A DNA stretch of 64,000 nt from Microbacterium rhizomatis. Lineage in GTDB: Bacteria > Actinomycetota > Actinomycetes > Actinomycetales > Microbacteriaceae. Numbering within the stretch: the first letter of the stretch is position 1; each line of letters opens with the position of its first letter. The position numbers were made by a program, and so were the translations under genes. The notes beneath the pieces were generated by a model that saw only the letters and a list, made by a program, of their open reading frames with translations, ran no database searches and was not told the DNA's origin. Positions 1 through 8,827 of this stretch are shown in pieces. The DNA lies in contig NZ_VYSA01000004.1 of the NCBI RefSeq assembly GCF_008710745.1, forward strand, positions 62,001 through 126,000. The letters run 5' to 3'.

Positions 1-752
1 TATCCCCCATCGAGATGGATGACGTTCCCGGTGAGAAACGCCGACGCGCCTGCGGCGAGGTAGACGACGGTTGACCCGATCTCCTCGGGCTCTGGAACAC
101 GCCTCTGTGGCACACGTCGGAGAAGCGCCTCCCGCGCGGACTCATGCGTGAGCACTTCTGCAGGCATGTCGGTGTTGAAGTACCCCGGAGCTATTGCGTT
201 GACGCGAACGTGCTGTGGCGCGAGTTCGACAGCGAGCGCACGAGTAAGGCTCTCGACTGCGCCTTTGCTCGCGCTGTACGCAGCCTGATTCCGAACCCCC
301 GCTGTTGCGGCGAGCGAGGAGATGTTTATGATCGTTCGCTGCCCAGGATGTGATTGGCGAATGAGTGCTCGCGAAGTCAGGAAGACGCCTCGAAGATTGG
401 TCGCGATGACTGCGTCCCACCGCTCGACGGAGACATCCGAGAGCGCAGCCTGATCGGCGATGGCGGCATTGTTGACGAGTACGTCGACGGGACCGCGCTC
501 GGACTGGATCCAGTCGAATAGTCCCTCGACTTCCGATTCCTGTGCGACATCGGCGACGCGGGCCAGGGCGGTGCCGCCGGACGTCTCGATCTGTTCGACG
601 ACTGCGGCGAGCGCGGACTCGGACCGACCCGCGAGGACGACGATCGCACCCGCTTCAGCGAGCGCGGCAGCAGCCGCAGCTCCGAGCCCTCGGCCCCCTC
701 CCGTGACGATGGCCGTGCGGCCGCTAAGACTGAACTGCTCCGGAAGGCTCAC
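1..752 (-). CDS. SDR family oxidoreductase (cut by window edge)
   Basis: Short-chain dehydrogenase/reductase, NAD(P)-dependent, probably acting on a hydroxyl or keto group of a CoA-bound or cyclic intermediate. Translating the minus strand from a GTG at 752 gives the Rossmann motif TGGGRGLG near residue 18, the NNAA motif near 90, the catalytic Ser in INISS and the YSASK catalytic Tyr/Lys pair. The reading ends at HLDGG, which is close to the usual C-terminus, so only a few codons are lost past base 1. Its GTG overlaps the TGA of the acyl-CoA dehydrogenase by 4 bases (GTGA), so the two are translationally coupled in one operon. The exact substrate is unknown. Confidence 0.88.
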   Translation of the reverse strand, partial: MSLPEQFSLSGRTAIVTGGGRGLGAAAAAALAEAGAIVVLAGRSESALAAVVEQIETSGGTALARVADVAQESEVEGLFDWIQSERGPVDVLVNNAAIADQAALSDVSVERWDAVIATNLRGVFLTSRALIRQSHPGQRTIINISSLAATAGVRNQAAYSASKGAVESLTRALAVELAPQHVRVNAIAPGYFNTDMPAEVLTHESAREALLRRVPQRRVPEPEEIGSTVVYLAAGASAFLTGNVIHLDGG

Positions 753-1909
753 AGTCTTGCCCCCATCGAACGAGCGATGATGATCTTCTGAATCTCCGAG
801 GATCCGCCTCCGATTTCCAGGTACTTGCAGTCCCGGTAGTGGCGCGAGACGGCGAATTCGTCCGTGAACCCGTATCCCCCGAAGATCTGGACGCCCTCGC
901 GCGCCGCACTGACGTAGGAAGTCGTCGCGTGGAGCTTTGCTATCGATCCCGCGATCGCGGCCCCTGAGTCGCCGGCATCCACGAGTGCTGCCGCGCGCTG
1001 GACGAGCGCGCGTCCGGCGTCCAGCGCTACGCGTATATCGACGAGCTTCTCGGCCACCAACTGGTGACTCGCGAGGGACTTGCCGAATGAACGTCGCGCC
1101 AGGGCGTAGTCGGTGCAGCGGCGAAGGATGTCAGCATGTGCGCCGACACTGATTGCGGCAAGACAGACTCGTTCAATGGCGAGCCCGTCGAGAACCACAT
1201 TCCAGCCACTGTCCAGTTCACCCAGCACGTCGTCGTCGGGCACGAAGACCGACTGAAGGAACACTTCTGAGAGATCTATTCCCCTCAAGCCCATCTTGGA
1301 GAGCTTCCGAATCTCGACCCCATCAGCTGTTGGATCCACGAGGAGAGTTGTGATGCCCTCCCGCTTGCCGGAGCCCGTCGATGTGCGCACGGCCGTGATG
1401 ATCACGTCCGCGATCGCGGCACCGGTGATGAACACCTTCTGGCCGGTGACCGACCAACCGCCTTGGACTTTCGTCGCCTTGGTCACGAGCGCGGCGGCGT
1501 CGGATCCGGAGTCGGGCTCCGTGAGTGCGAAGGCGACGAGGGAGCCATCTTGCGCTATTCCGCGTAGCCAGCGCTCCTTTTGACTTGTGGTGCCATGTTC
1601 GGCGATCGCGAATCCGCCGAGCAGCCACATCGAGAAGAACGCCTGCGCTACGACGAGGCTGTGCTCGGCGAGAGTCTCCAGTACGACTGCGATGTCGCTG
1701 ACGCTGGCCGCGGAGCCACCGTGCTCCTCGGGTACGACCATGGTGGCCCATCCCTGTTCGCGCAGTGCCGACATGACCCTCTCCGGGTACGCGGCTTCGG
1801 CGTCAACCCGCTTGAGATACTCGTCATCGATCAAGGCACCGCACAGCTCATCAAGCGCAGACGCCATGTCGGCCTGTTCGGCGGTCCATAGCGAGTCGGT
1901 CAGCGGCAC
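749..1909 (-). CDS. acyl-CoA dehydrogenase
   Basis: FAD-dependent acyl-CoA dehydrogenase of 386 residues, normal length for the family, oxidising an acyl-CoA to the 2-enoyl-CoA. Seen: the FAD/substrate motif FALTEPDSGSDA around residue 130, the arginine-rich RRSFGK segment, the GGYGF motif and EIGGGSSEIQK near the C-terminus. A glutamate in the LAIERV segment sits where isovaleryl-CoA-type enzymes carry their catalytic base. The GTG start is preceded by GGAGGC. It is the first gene of a leftward operon with the SDR at 1-752, and a palindromic operator lies about 70 bases upstream. Substrate chain or ring type cannot be told from sequence. Confidence 0.92.
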   Translation of the reverse strand: MPLTDSLWTAEQADMASALDELCGALIDDEYLKRVDAEAAYPERVMSALREQGWATMVVPEEHGGSAASVSDIAVVLETLAEHSLVVAQAFFSMWLLGGFAIAEHGTTSQKERWLRGIAQDGSLVAFALTEPDSGSDAAALVTKATKVQGGWSVTGQKVFITGAAIADVIITAVRTSTGSGKREGITTLLVDPTADGVEIRKLSKMGLRGIDLSEVFLQSVFVPDDDVLGELDSGWNVVLDGLAIERVCLAAISVGAHADILRRCTDYALARRSFGKSLASHQLVAEKLVDIRVALDAGRALVQRAAALVDAGDSGAAIAGSIAKLHATTSYVSAAREGVQIFGGYGFTDEFAVSRHYRDCKYLEIGGGSSEIQKIIIARSMGARL

Positions 1910-1978
1910 CCTTGCCTCCTCGTCACGACGCCCATATGGCTAGAGCGTATGTCGACTCTTCCATCGTGCTCGCCCTTT

Positions 1979-1998
1979 GTCAACTCATGAGTCAACAA
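1979..1998. promoter_or_regulatory. operator, copy 1 of the TTGACTCATGAGTCAA family
   Basis: The 20 bases read GTCAACTCATGAGTCAACAA. They are almost identical to the site at 10555-10574 (both fit GTCAACNCRTGAGTCAACAA) and share the right half GAGTCAA with the site at 19004-19019. The site lies in the gap upstream of the acyl-CoA dehydrogenase operon. The TetR at 4258-4923 is the inferred binder. Confidence 0.6.
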
Positions 1999-2022
1999 CT
2001 GTACTTCTGGTCATATGTGAAC

Positions 2023-2922
2023 TCAGAGAGCCAGTGCCGCCTTGATCTGCGCCAGCTCGTCGAAAACAGACCGCGGCAACAAGTACCCCTGGTTGTCCTC
2101 GATCGAAGGGAGGTTGGCTGCGATGTCCTCGGGTCCCGGTGCGGCCGTTGACGCCACCCATCCGGTGGTGAGACCTGTGATCACCTCGGAGTACCGTCCC
2201 CCAGCTGCCGAGTACACGCGGCCCGTTCGGTCACACTCCTTGCTGGCCAGGAACACCACCATCGGAACGACGGATTCCGGTCCGAGCCGCTGCACAAACT
2301 CTCCGAGCACATCCTCCGTCATGCGCGTGCGCGCGACCGGCGCAACGACATTTGACGCTATGCCATACCGTTCGCCTTCGATCGCGAGCACTCGTGAAAG
2401 TCCGAGCAATCCCGCTTTGGCGGCGGCGTAGTTCGACTGGCCGAAGTTTCCGAACAGGCCGGCGTTCGAGGTCGCATAGACGACCCGCCCGTAGCCCTGA
2501 GGTCGCATGATCTTCAGCGCCGCGCGCGTCATGTGAAACGCTCCTCCGAGGTGAACGTCGACGACCCCCTGCCATTCGTCCGTCGTCATGTTGTGGAGCG
2601 CTCGATCGCGGAGAATCCCCGCGTTGTTCACCAGCGCATCGAGACGGCCGAACTCATTCACAGCCGTCTCGACGATGGCGTCCGCGCCAGCCTCTGTGAC
2701 GACTGACTCGTACGACGCCACGGCCTTGCCGCCGAGCGATCGGATGAGCTCAACGACCTGGTCGGCAACCGCGGGCTCGCCGTCGCTGCCGTCGACGGCG
2801 GAGCCTGGATCGTTCACCACCACCGCCGCTCCGCGGCTGGCGAATTCGAGTGCATAGCTTCTGCCAAGCCCTGCGCCGGACCCCGTGATCACCACGACTT
2901 GACCTTCGAACCGTACGCCCAC
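2023..2922 (-). CDS. SDR, MFE-2/17beta-HSD4-like 3-hydroxyacyl-CoA dehydrogenase
   Basis: SDR of 299 residues resembling the dehydrogenase domain of multifunctional enzyme 2 (17beta-HSD type 4), which oxidises 3-hydroxyacyl-CoA to 3-ketoacyl-CoA. Seen: TGSGAGLGRSYAL near residue 13, the inserted acidic segment after VVVNDPGS that is usual in this subgroup, NNAGILRDR near 98, and YAAAK at the catalytic position. It is longer than a classical SDR because of a C-terminal extension of about 50 residues. The GTG start is preceded by TAGGAGGC. It follows the thiolase by 32 bases in the same direction, so the two give consecutive beta-oxidation steps. Confidence 0.88.
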   Translation of the reverse strand: MGVRFEGQVVVITGSGAGLGRSYALEFASRGAAVVVNDPGSAVDGSDGEPAVADQVVELIRSLGGKAVASYESVVTEAGADAIVETAVNEFGRLDALVNNAGILRDRALHNMTTDEWQGVVDVHLGGAFHMTRAALKIMRPQGYGRVVYATSNAGLFGNFGQSNYAAAKAGLLGLSRVLAIEGERYGIASNVVAPVARTRMTEDVLGEFVQRLGPESVVPMVVFLASKECDRTGRVYSAAGGRYSEVITGLTTGWVASTAAPGPEDIAANLPSIEDNQGYLLPRSVFDELAQIKAALAL

Positions 2923-2954
2923 CGTTGCCTCCTAATACTCCGCGTGACAGGGGA

Positions 2955-4121
2955 TTACTCGGTGCGTTCGATGATCGTGACGTTCGCCTGGCCGCCGCCC
3001 TGACACATCGTCACAAGTCCGAACCGGAGGTCTGCGCGTTCGAGTTCCTCCAGCAGGTCGATGATGATGCGCGCACCGGTTGCCCCCAACGGGTGTCCGA
3101 GAGCGATTGCCCCGCCATTGACATTCACCTTGTCGTGCGGGATTTGCAGTTCGCGCATCCAAGCGATCACGACGGGTGCGAACGCCTCGTTGGCCTCGAA
3201 GAGGTCGATGTCCGTCACATCCAGCCCCGCCCGCTCGAGAGCACGCGCGGTCGCGGCAATGGGTGCGGTGAGCATCATGACCGGGTCATCCGCGAGGACC
3301 GTGAGCTGCCTGATCTTCGCCCGCGGTTTGAGATCGTGTCGCTCGACGCCGGATGGTGCCGCAATGAGGATCGCGGCTGCGGCGTCGGAGATCTGACTGG
3401 ATACGGCTGCCGTCACAGTTCCTCCGTCGCGAAGCGGCTGCAGGGCGGCCATCTTCTCGAGAGTGGTGTCCCGACGAGGCCCTTCATCAGTATCGAAAGA
3501 TCCGTATGCGACGATCTGCGAGCTGAATCGCCCTCCGTCGATTGCACGGATGGCGCGGGCGTGGCTTTCCAGCGCGTACTCCTCCATCGTTGTCCGGGAG
3601 ATGTCCCATTTCTGAGCGATCATCTCCGCGGCCCGAAACTGCGAGATCTCCTGGTTCCCGTAGCGCCGCTGCCATCCATCGCTCGTCGAGAGAGCGTCAG
3701 GATGTCCGAATTGCTCACCCAGGTAGGAGGAGGCCATCATCGGCACCGTGCTCATGTTCTGGGTTCCGCCCGCGACGACCAGGTCCGCGGTACCGCTGAG
3801 GACGGCTTGGGCAGCGAAGTGGACGGCCTGTTGAGACGATCCGCATTGACGATCGAGGGTGACTCCCGGCACGCTCTCCGGAAGACCCGCAGCAAGCCAG
3901 CTTGTCCGTGCGACGTTCGCCGCCTGAGACCCGATCGGATCGAGGCAACCGAAGATCACGTCGTCGACGGCCCGTGGGTCGATGCCGGTGCGTTCGACGA
4001 GGGCGGACAGGACATGTCCGCCAACATCAGCGGAGTGCGTCTGTGCGAGCGCGCCACCCCGCTTCCCCACGGCAGTGCGTACTCCATCGATGAGGTACGC
4101 CTCACGCGATCGAAGCTCCAC
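2955..4121 (-). CDS. acetyl-CoA C-acyltransferase (thiolase)
   Basis: Thiolase of 388 residues that cleaves a 3-ketoacyl-CoA with CoA. The nucleophilic cysteine lies in DRQCGSSQQ near residue 93, the NEAF motif is near 322, GGAIALGHPLGATGAR carries the catalytic His near 354, and the second cysteine is in MCQGGGQA near the C-terminus. The DRQCGSSQQ form is shared by the steroid side-chain thiolase FadA5 group, which fits the other steroid-like genes nearby, but this resemblance is not proof of substrate. The GTG start has AGGAGG six bases upstream. Operon partner of the SDR at 2023-2922. Confidence 0.92.
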   Translation of the reverse strand: MELRSREAYLIDGVRTAVGKRGGALAQTHSADVGGHVLSALVERTGIDPRAVDDVIFGCLDPIGSQAANVARTSWLAAGLPESVPGVTLDRQCGSSQQAVHFAAQAVLSGTADLVVAGGTQNMSTVPMMASSYLGEQFGHPDALSTSDGWQRRYGNQEISQFRAAEMIAQKWDISRTTMEEYALESHARAIRAIDGGRFSSQIVAYGSFDTDEGPRRDTTLEKMAALQPLRDGGTVTAAVSSQISDAAAAILIAAPSGVERHDLKPRAKIRQLTVLADDPVMMLTAPIAATARALERAGLDVTDIDLFEANEAFAPVVIAWMRELQIPHDKVNVNGGAIALGHPLGATGARIIIDLLEELERADLRFGLVTMCQGGGQANVTIIERTE

Positions 4122-4149
4122 GTCGTCCTCCTCAGCGCAGATTACAGAA

Positions 4150-4165
4150 CTGACTGCTGAGTCGG
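4150..4165. promoter_or_regulatory. weak operator-like match upstream of the thiolase
   Basis: CTGACTGCTGAGTCGG matches 11 of 16 positions of the palindrome TTGACTCATGAGTCAA. It lies 29 bases upstream of the thiolase GTG, where a repressor site would be expected, but the match is partial. Confidence 0.35.
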
Positions 4166-4257
4166 TACTCTACCATTGGGTCACTGCTCGGAGCGCGCAC
4201 CGAATACAGCCCGACCTCCAACGGAGCACGAGCGGAGTGATGCGACCCTCGTGGCGG

Positions 4258-4923
4258 TCAGGCCTGTATCGGCGATGTAATCGGAAGTACCAGGCGCATC
4301 AGCGTGGATGTTATGTCTTCAACGACGACAGCACCGCGCTTGCCGCCCAGCTTGTCGCTGTACCAGGTTGGTACGAGGTTCATTCCACCTTGCAGAGCCA
4401 TTCGTGCGATCCGCTCGTCAGCGACCTGGAACTCTCCCGCGACCACTCCCTCGTGGATGACATCGCGGAAGATTTTGCCGTGATCGCGCTGTGCCTGCAG
4501 CACCGTTTCGGCGATGGCCGGCGGCCAATCAAGCGGCTGAACGAAGAGCCTTGCGACCTCGACGGCCTCCACGGCGATGAGGTTCACTTGGGTGCGAATG
4601 AGCTGCGCCAGTCGTTCTGTCGGAGTTCCGTCAGATGCGGCTGCTTCCTGGAGCCTCTGCTGGACATAACTCGCGCAGGATTCGAGGGTCGCCGTGACGA
4701 GCGCCTCTTTGCCGTCGAAGTAGTGGTAGATCGAGGCCTTGGAGAGGTCCATACGTTCCGCGATCTCGTCGAGGCTGGCCATGTGATAGCCGTTCTCCGA
4801 GATCACCTGCGCGGTGTAGGACATCATGTCGCTGAGCTTGCGCCCCCGACGTCGCTGCTGCCGGTTGACTGAGGTGCTGTCCGGGGCCCCCGACCACAGC
4901 GTAGGGACGCTCGACTCCGCCAT
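4258..4923 (-). CDS. TetR family transcriptional regulator
   Basis: TetR repressor of 221 residues. The N-terminal helix-turn-helix is clear (MASLDEIAERMDLSKASIYHYF, residues about 48-69), followed by a ligand-binding half with no specific signature. It is transcribed away from the hydratase pair at 5118-6078 and toward the thiolase, so it sits at the hub of the first catabolic cluster. It is the only regulator gene between 1 and 27 kb, which makes it the best candidate for the recurring TTGACTCATGAGTCAA operators. The inducer is likely to be a CoA thioester or the substrate itself, by analogy with KstR-type systems. Confidence 0.9.
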   Translation of the reverse strand: MAESSVPTLWSGAPDSTSVNRQQRRRGRKLSDMMSYTAQVISENGYHMASLDEIAERMDLSKASIYHYFDGKEALVTATLESCASYVQQRLQEAAASDGTPTERLAQLIRTQVNLIAVEAVEVARLFVQPLDWPPAIAETVLQAQRDHGKIFRDVIHEGVVAGEFQVADERIARMALQGGMNLVPTWYSDKLGGKRGAVVVEDITSTLMRLVLPITSPIQA

Positions 4924-5117
4924 GTGCTACTCATCTCGTCGAGGAGCCCTTACGACTCCGATGATCGTGTGGACAGCCTACCGTGAGCCATCCGGTGATT
5001 CGAATACCGCACGCCGGGACGGGAATTGACCGGCCGGGCATCGCGAGTGGACAGCGATGTTTAGCGTGCTCCATACTACTGGCAAGTCAGAATACGAACA
5101 CGACGTTAGGTTGGCTG

Positions 5118-5630
5118 GTGACGAGTGCGGTGAGCGCGGAAATGGCTGCGGCGATCGGCTCCGTCTACCTGCGGGACCAGAGCTATCCCGTCTCCGCGTC
5201 CGACATACGCCGTTGGGCGATCGCCGTTCACTGGCCGGACGGTCCTCCGGCTCGGTTCCTGAGTCGAACCGTCGAGAAGCTGGTAGCGCCAGAAGAGTTC
5301 AATCCGTTCGCCTGGGCAGTAGCATCACGATCTCCCGATCCAGAGGAGTTCGGATTGCGGGAGGACGAGATGATCGCAGCTGATTGCCAGGAGAGGCTAC
5401 TGGGAATCTCTCCGCCCGCGATGTCCACGGGGCTGTTCGGCGCTTACTCGGTCTCCTACGGCGTCCCGATATGCGAAGGCGACTCGATCGCGAGTCAGTC
5501 TTCCCTGCGAGGCTACTCGGAGCGTGAGAGCCGAAGGGGACTCTTGTTGACGACCACCCTCGAGGACCGCTGGATCAATCAGCGCGGAGAGTTCGTCAAG
5601 TCGGTCGTACGCGAGATCGTTAGGTACTGA
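5118..5630 (+). CDS. MaoC-like N-terminal (FAS1-like) dehydratase domain protein
   Basis: Hotdog-fold protein of about 170 residues matching the N-terminal, non-catalytic half of MaoC/hydratase 2 enzymes: the segment IGSVYLRDQSYPVSASDIRRWA and the pattern VHWPDG ... APEEFNPFAW fit that domain. In actinobacterial steroid clusters such a subunit pairs with a catalytic MaoC partner, here the gene eight bases downstream. The start is uncertain: GTG at 5118, GTG at 5130 and ATG at 5142 are all possible, and the upstream in-frame reading to 4983 does not look coding. Together the pair would hydrate a 2-enoyl-CoA. Confidence 0.75.
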   Translation: MTSAVSAEMAAAIGSVYLRDQSYPVSASDIRRWAIAVHWPDGPPARFLSRTVEKLVAPEEFNPFAWAVASRSPDPEEFGLREDEMIAADCQERLLGISPPAMSTGLFGAYSVSYGVPICEGDSIASQSSLRGYSERESRRGLLLTTTLEDRWINQRGEFVKSVVREIVRY

Positions 5631-5637
5631 GCAGCCG

Positions 5638-6078
5638 ATGACCAGCGGAGGTCATTTCGACGCGGTGAGCGTGGGCACGCGGATCGGTCCGATGCGGCGC
5701 AGTACCGGGCTCGCCGAGTGGAATCGCTACGCGGCGATCAATGACGAATTCATGCCCATGCACATGGATGACCGAGCCGCGCAGGTCGCCGGGATGTCGG
5801 CAGCGTTCGGTCAGGGAAATCTGCAGATCTCATACCTTCACACCCTGCTCAGAGATTGGCTCAATGAATCGGGTCAGATTTCTCGCCTGACTGCGCGCTT
5901 TCTCAAGCCGATGTTCGCGGGCACAGTGACTGTAGCCGCCAGCGTCGCGGGGGTGAGATCGAGCGCTGCGAAGGACGAGATCGACCTTGACCTCACGATC
6001 TCAGACGAGGACGACATCGTGCTCACTGTTGGGTCGGCCACCGTCACAGTGCCGGCATCTGGGTCGTCCCGAGATTAA
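5638..6078 (+). CDS. MaoC family enoyl-CoA hydratase
   Basis: Catalytic hotdog subunit of 146 residues. The segment AINDEFMPMHMDDRAA carries the Asp and His spaced as in the hydratase 2 signature, followed by the usual G-rich turn and the long hot-dog helix. Expected reaction: hydration of a 2-enoyl-CoA to the (R)-3-hydroxyacyl-CoA. That would feed the MFE-2-like SDR at 2023-2922, which prefers the R isomer in its family. It is transcribed with the preceding non-catalytic partner and stops 40 bases before a strong bidirectional hairpin. There is no further gene in this short rightward operon. Confidence 0.82.
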   Translation: MTSGGHFDAVSVGTRIGPMRRSTGLAEWNRYAAINDEFMPMHMDDRAAQVAGMSAAFGQGNLQISYLHTLLRDWLNESGQISRLTARFLKPMFAGTVTVAASVAGVRSSAAKDEIDLDLTISDEDDIVLTVGSATVTVPASGSSRD

Positions 6079-6118
6079 TCACCGCGTCATGGCGATCGGC
6101 CTTGGCTCTAGGCGATGC

Positions 6119-6156
6119 GCCGTGGGTTCTCGAGCAGAGCCGCGAGAACCCACGGC
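6119..6156. terminator. bidirectional terminator hairpin
   Basis: Perfect 14-bp stem, arms GCCGTGGGTTCTCG (6119-6132) and its complement (6143-6156), with a 10-base loop. It lies between the convergent genes ending at 6078 and 6162. Confidence 0.8.
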
Positions 6157-6161
6157 ATCCC

Positions 6162-7931
6162 TCACTTGGCGGGATCGAACGGGATGAGTCCGAGCTCGAT
6201 CGCTCTGATCTGGAGCGCAAGGGCATGCGAGTAGTAGCGGGCAATCGCGACGAAACCGGTAGCGAACCAGAGACCCGGCTGTCCGGAACGGCGCCAAGTC
6301 TCGCTGTACTCACCGTCCTCGGCGAGGCCGTACACCTTCGTGACCTTCTCCGCGGACGCGCCCAGGAGGGTCTTGATGCTGTCGAACAGCGGTTCGTAAC
6401 CCGTCGCGAAGATGATCGCGTCGGCATCGAGTTCGGTCCCGTCTGATAGCACGATGCTCCGCCGCTTGGCTGATGCGATGGTGACGCCATTCTGTACGGC
6501 GATCGACCCATCGGCGATCAGCTCCGACGCTCCGCAGTTGATTTGGTAGCTGTCGCGCCCTTCGAAGAGGTGCTTGCCGATGAGCCCCGTCCCGTCAGGG
6601 CCCCATTCCAGCTTGAAGCCATGAGCCTCCAGCCCGTCCAGAAGTTCCTTGTCGATCTCCTTGGCTTGAGCGACGAGCGACTTATTGAGGTCCCACGTTG
6701 TCTGCAGAGGCATCGAGTGGAACACCATGTCGGCGAACTCGATGGGGATTTCGCTGTCCGGACCGAAGATGCCGTACCACAGCTCGGTGAAGGTCGTGAA
6801 GTTGATCACGTAGGTAGCGCTGCGCTGCAGCATGGTGACCTCGGCGCCATGCTCGTGAAGGTCGTGCGCGATCTCGTGCCCGCTGACGCCTGAGCCGACG
6901 ACGATCACCTTCTTGCCTTCGAAATCAGCGCCGCCCTGAAACTCCCCTGAGTGCTCCACGACACCCGTGAAGGATTCGAGCTTGTCTACGTGGGGGATCC
7001 TAGGCTTTCCGTTCAGCCCGGTGGCGAACACGACATGCCGCGGGTGGAGGGTTCGCAGGGTTCCATCCGGTCGACGCAGTCGAAGGTTCCAGCGCTGCTT
7101 CGGCTCATCGAAGGCGATGTCCACGATTGACGTCCCCGGCCAGACGGCGAGGTCCATCGCGTTCGCGTACGACTCCAGATGGTCGGCGAACTTGTCCTTC
7201 GGCGTGTGCTCCGTCCAGGAGGGAGGGAACGGGTAGTAGGCCAAATGGTCGGCGTTCATCAGGCTGTGCAAGGCCAGCGACTGGTAGCGGGTCCGCCAAG
7301 TGTCGCCCACGCGCGCGACCTTATCGATGACCAACGTGGGAACCCCGAGCACCTTCAGTTGAGCAGCGACGGACAGCCCGTTGTGGCCCGCGCCGACGAC
7401 GACGACGGATGGATCAGTGCTGCTGAATGCACTCTCCTCCGTCCGATCAGCGCTCCAACGTGTGCGCCCCGGAACATAGCCATGCACTTTGCCCTGGACA
7501 CGATTCCGTCCGGTTGCCTTCGGATGGTCGATGAGATCCTCGGCCTGCGTCAGGACAGTGCTCGCACGCCAGACGCCATCCTCATTCTCATCGAGTCGCG
7601 CATACCCGCGCGCGACACGGTCCTGGGTCTCGAAGTCGAAGAACACGAGTACGCCGCCGAAGAAGCTCTGAGGCAGCTGGCGCTTTGTGATGGCGATGTT
7701 CCTCGGTCGAGCGGTCGATCTCAACGCCGCCAGCCCATCGACGATCGCGTCGCGGCCGACGTAATTCGTAAACTCCCAGCTCAACGCGAGGACGTCGCGC
7801 CAGGTCGCGTTCTCTCCGATGACGTCTTCGGCTCCGACGCCCTCTTCGAGAAAGTGCGTCAGATCTTCGAGCCAGCTCGCCCCCAACTGGACGGCGGTCA
7901 GCTCCTCTTCGAGCAGTGTTGCAGTTGTCAT
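6162..7931 (-). CDS. NTF2-like/flavin-dependent monooxygenase fusion
   Basis: NAD(P)H/FAD monooxygenase of 589 residues. Residues 1 to about 150 form an NTF2/SnoaL-like domain. The FAD site VVVGAGHNGL follows at about 178, then GDTWRTRYQSL, a second dinucleotide site VVGSGVSGHEIAHDL, and ATGY near the end. The enzyme belongs to the FMO/Baeyer-Villiger-like group and would insert oxygen into a ring ketone or hydroxylate a carbon. The ATG at 7931 is chosen because GAAGGGA precedes it and homology begins there; the upstream reading overlaps the next gene. It is two bases from the SDR stop, so the pair is co-transcribed. Confidence 0.85.
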   Translation of the reverse strand: MTTATLLEEELTAVQLGASWLEDLTHFLEEGVGAEDVIGENATWRDVLALSWEFTNYVGRDAIVDGLAALRSTARPRNIAITKRQLPQSFFGGVLVFFDFETQDRVARGYARLDENEDGVWRASTVLTQAEDLIDHPKATGRNRVQGKVHGYVPGRTRWSADRTEESAFSSTDPSVVVVGAGHNGLSVAAQLKVLGVPTLVIDKVARVGDTWRTRYQSLALHSLMNADHLAYYPFPPSWTEHTPKDKFADHLESYANAMDLAVWPGTSIVDIAFDEPKQRWNLRLRRPDGTLRTLHPRHVVFATGLNGKPRIPHVDKLESFTGVVEHSGEFQGGADFEGKKVIVVGSGVSGHEIAHDLHEHGAEVTMLQRSATYVINFTTFTELWYGIFGPDSEIPIEFADMVFHSMPLQTTWDLNKSLVAQAKEIDKELLDGLEAHGFKLEWGPDGTGLIGKHLFEGRDSYQINCGASELIADGSIAVQNGVTIASAKRRSIVLSDGTELDADAIIFATGYEPLFDSIKTLLGASAEKVTKVYGLAEDGEYSETWRRSGQPGLWFATGFVAIARYYSHALALQIRAIELGLIPFDPAK

Positions 7932-7933
7932 TT

Positions 7934-8827
7934 CTATCCCTTCGATCGGTGATGATTCGTTGCCAGAGGTTGATCGGCCGGTGGCGTGGCCTCGGCGATC
8001 GCGCCGGTGCGGTCCTCGATCTGACCGGCTGCGACTCCAGCCATGTAGCCTCCGTCGACCCACAGGACCTGTCCCGTCAGATAGGCCGCATCGTCGCTGC
8101 CCGCGAAAGCCATCACGGTCGCCTGCTCCTGTGGGAGCGCCGGGCGGCCGAGCGGGAGTGGAATCGACTCGAGGAAGGCGTCGCCACGCGCTGCTCGCGT
8201 GGCGGCCAGGATAGGCGTGTCCGTGACTCCTGGCGCAACGCAGTTGATGCGGACTCCTCGGGCAGCGAGGCGGACGGCACGCTCAATCGTGTACCACACG
8301 ACGGCGTCCTTCGATAAGGCATACCCGCTGCCGAGCCGCGCCGCGTTGCGATCACACCACGCCAGTCCCTCGGCACGACCATCACTCGCGAGAAGGCCCG
8401 CGAGCAGTTCGCGCCTCGAGGCGAAACGCGACGCGGCTGTTGAGGCTGTCGTTACGACGGCACCGCCCGGCCGCATTCCCGCGACGACGATCTCGGTCAG
8501 TTCACGCATCCCGAGGAAGTTGATAGAAATCACGGACGCAGGGGGCAGAGCACCTGTCACGCCGGCGACGTTGAACAGTCGATCTACGCCGTGCTGCGTC
8601 AGCACTTCAGCCCCATGTCTCGTCGACCTCTGGTCGGCCAGATCGATCTCGATGAACTCGTTGACGGCGCCTGTCGCCGGCGGGTTACGATCCAGACCGA
8701 TCACTGTGGCGCCTCTGTCGCGGAGGACCACCGCGAGAGCCTGACCGATCCCCGATGAACAACCCGTGACGGCAACCTTTCTCCCGGCGTAGCTGAAACC
8801 GGAACCCGCTCGGCTCGACGCAGTCAT
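7934..8827 (-). CDS. SDR, 3alpha-hydroxysteroid dehydrogenase-like
   Basis: SDR of 297 residues with the cofactor motif TGCSSGIG near residue 21, the unusual SINFLGM helix in place of the usual NAG follow-up, and YALSKDAV as catalytic Tyr/Lys. This arrangement, with a long insertion between the beta-5 strand and the catalytic Tyr, resembles the 3alpha-HSD/carbonyl reductase group of Comamonas. A probable role is oxidation of a ring hydroxyl before Baeyer-Villiger attack by the next gene product. The ATG overlaps the stop of the upstream flavoprotein by 4 bases (ATGA). The C-terminal 30 residues are polar and atypical. A close relative in type is at 37685-38467. Confidence 0.85.
   Translation of the reverse strand: MTASSRAGSGFSYAGRKVAVTGCSSGIGQALAVVLRDRGATVIGLDRNPPATGAVNEFIEIDLADQRSTRHGAEVLTQHGVDRLFNVAGVTGALPPASVISINFLGMRELTEIVVAGMRPGGAVVTTASTAASRFASRRELLAGLLASDGRAEGLAWCDRNAARLGSGYALSKDAVVWYTIERAVRLAARGVRINCVAPGVTDTPILAATRAARGDAFLESIPLPLGRPALPQEQATVMAFAGSDDAAYLTGQVLWVDGGYMAGVAAGQIEDRTGAIAEATPPADQPLATNHHRSKG

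Noticed and set aside
2925..4160. Long plus-strand open frame (411 codons) opposite the thiolase
   Set aside because: It is an antisense shadow: the minus strand carries a full thiolase with catalytic motifs, and the plus frame has no motif or ribosome site.
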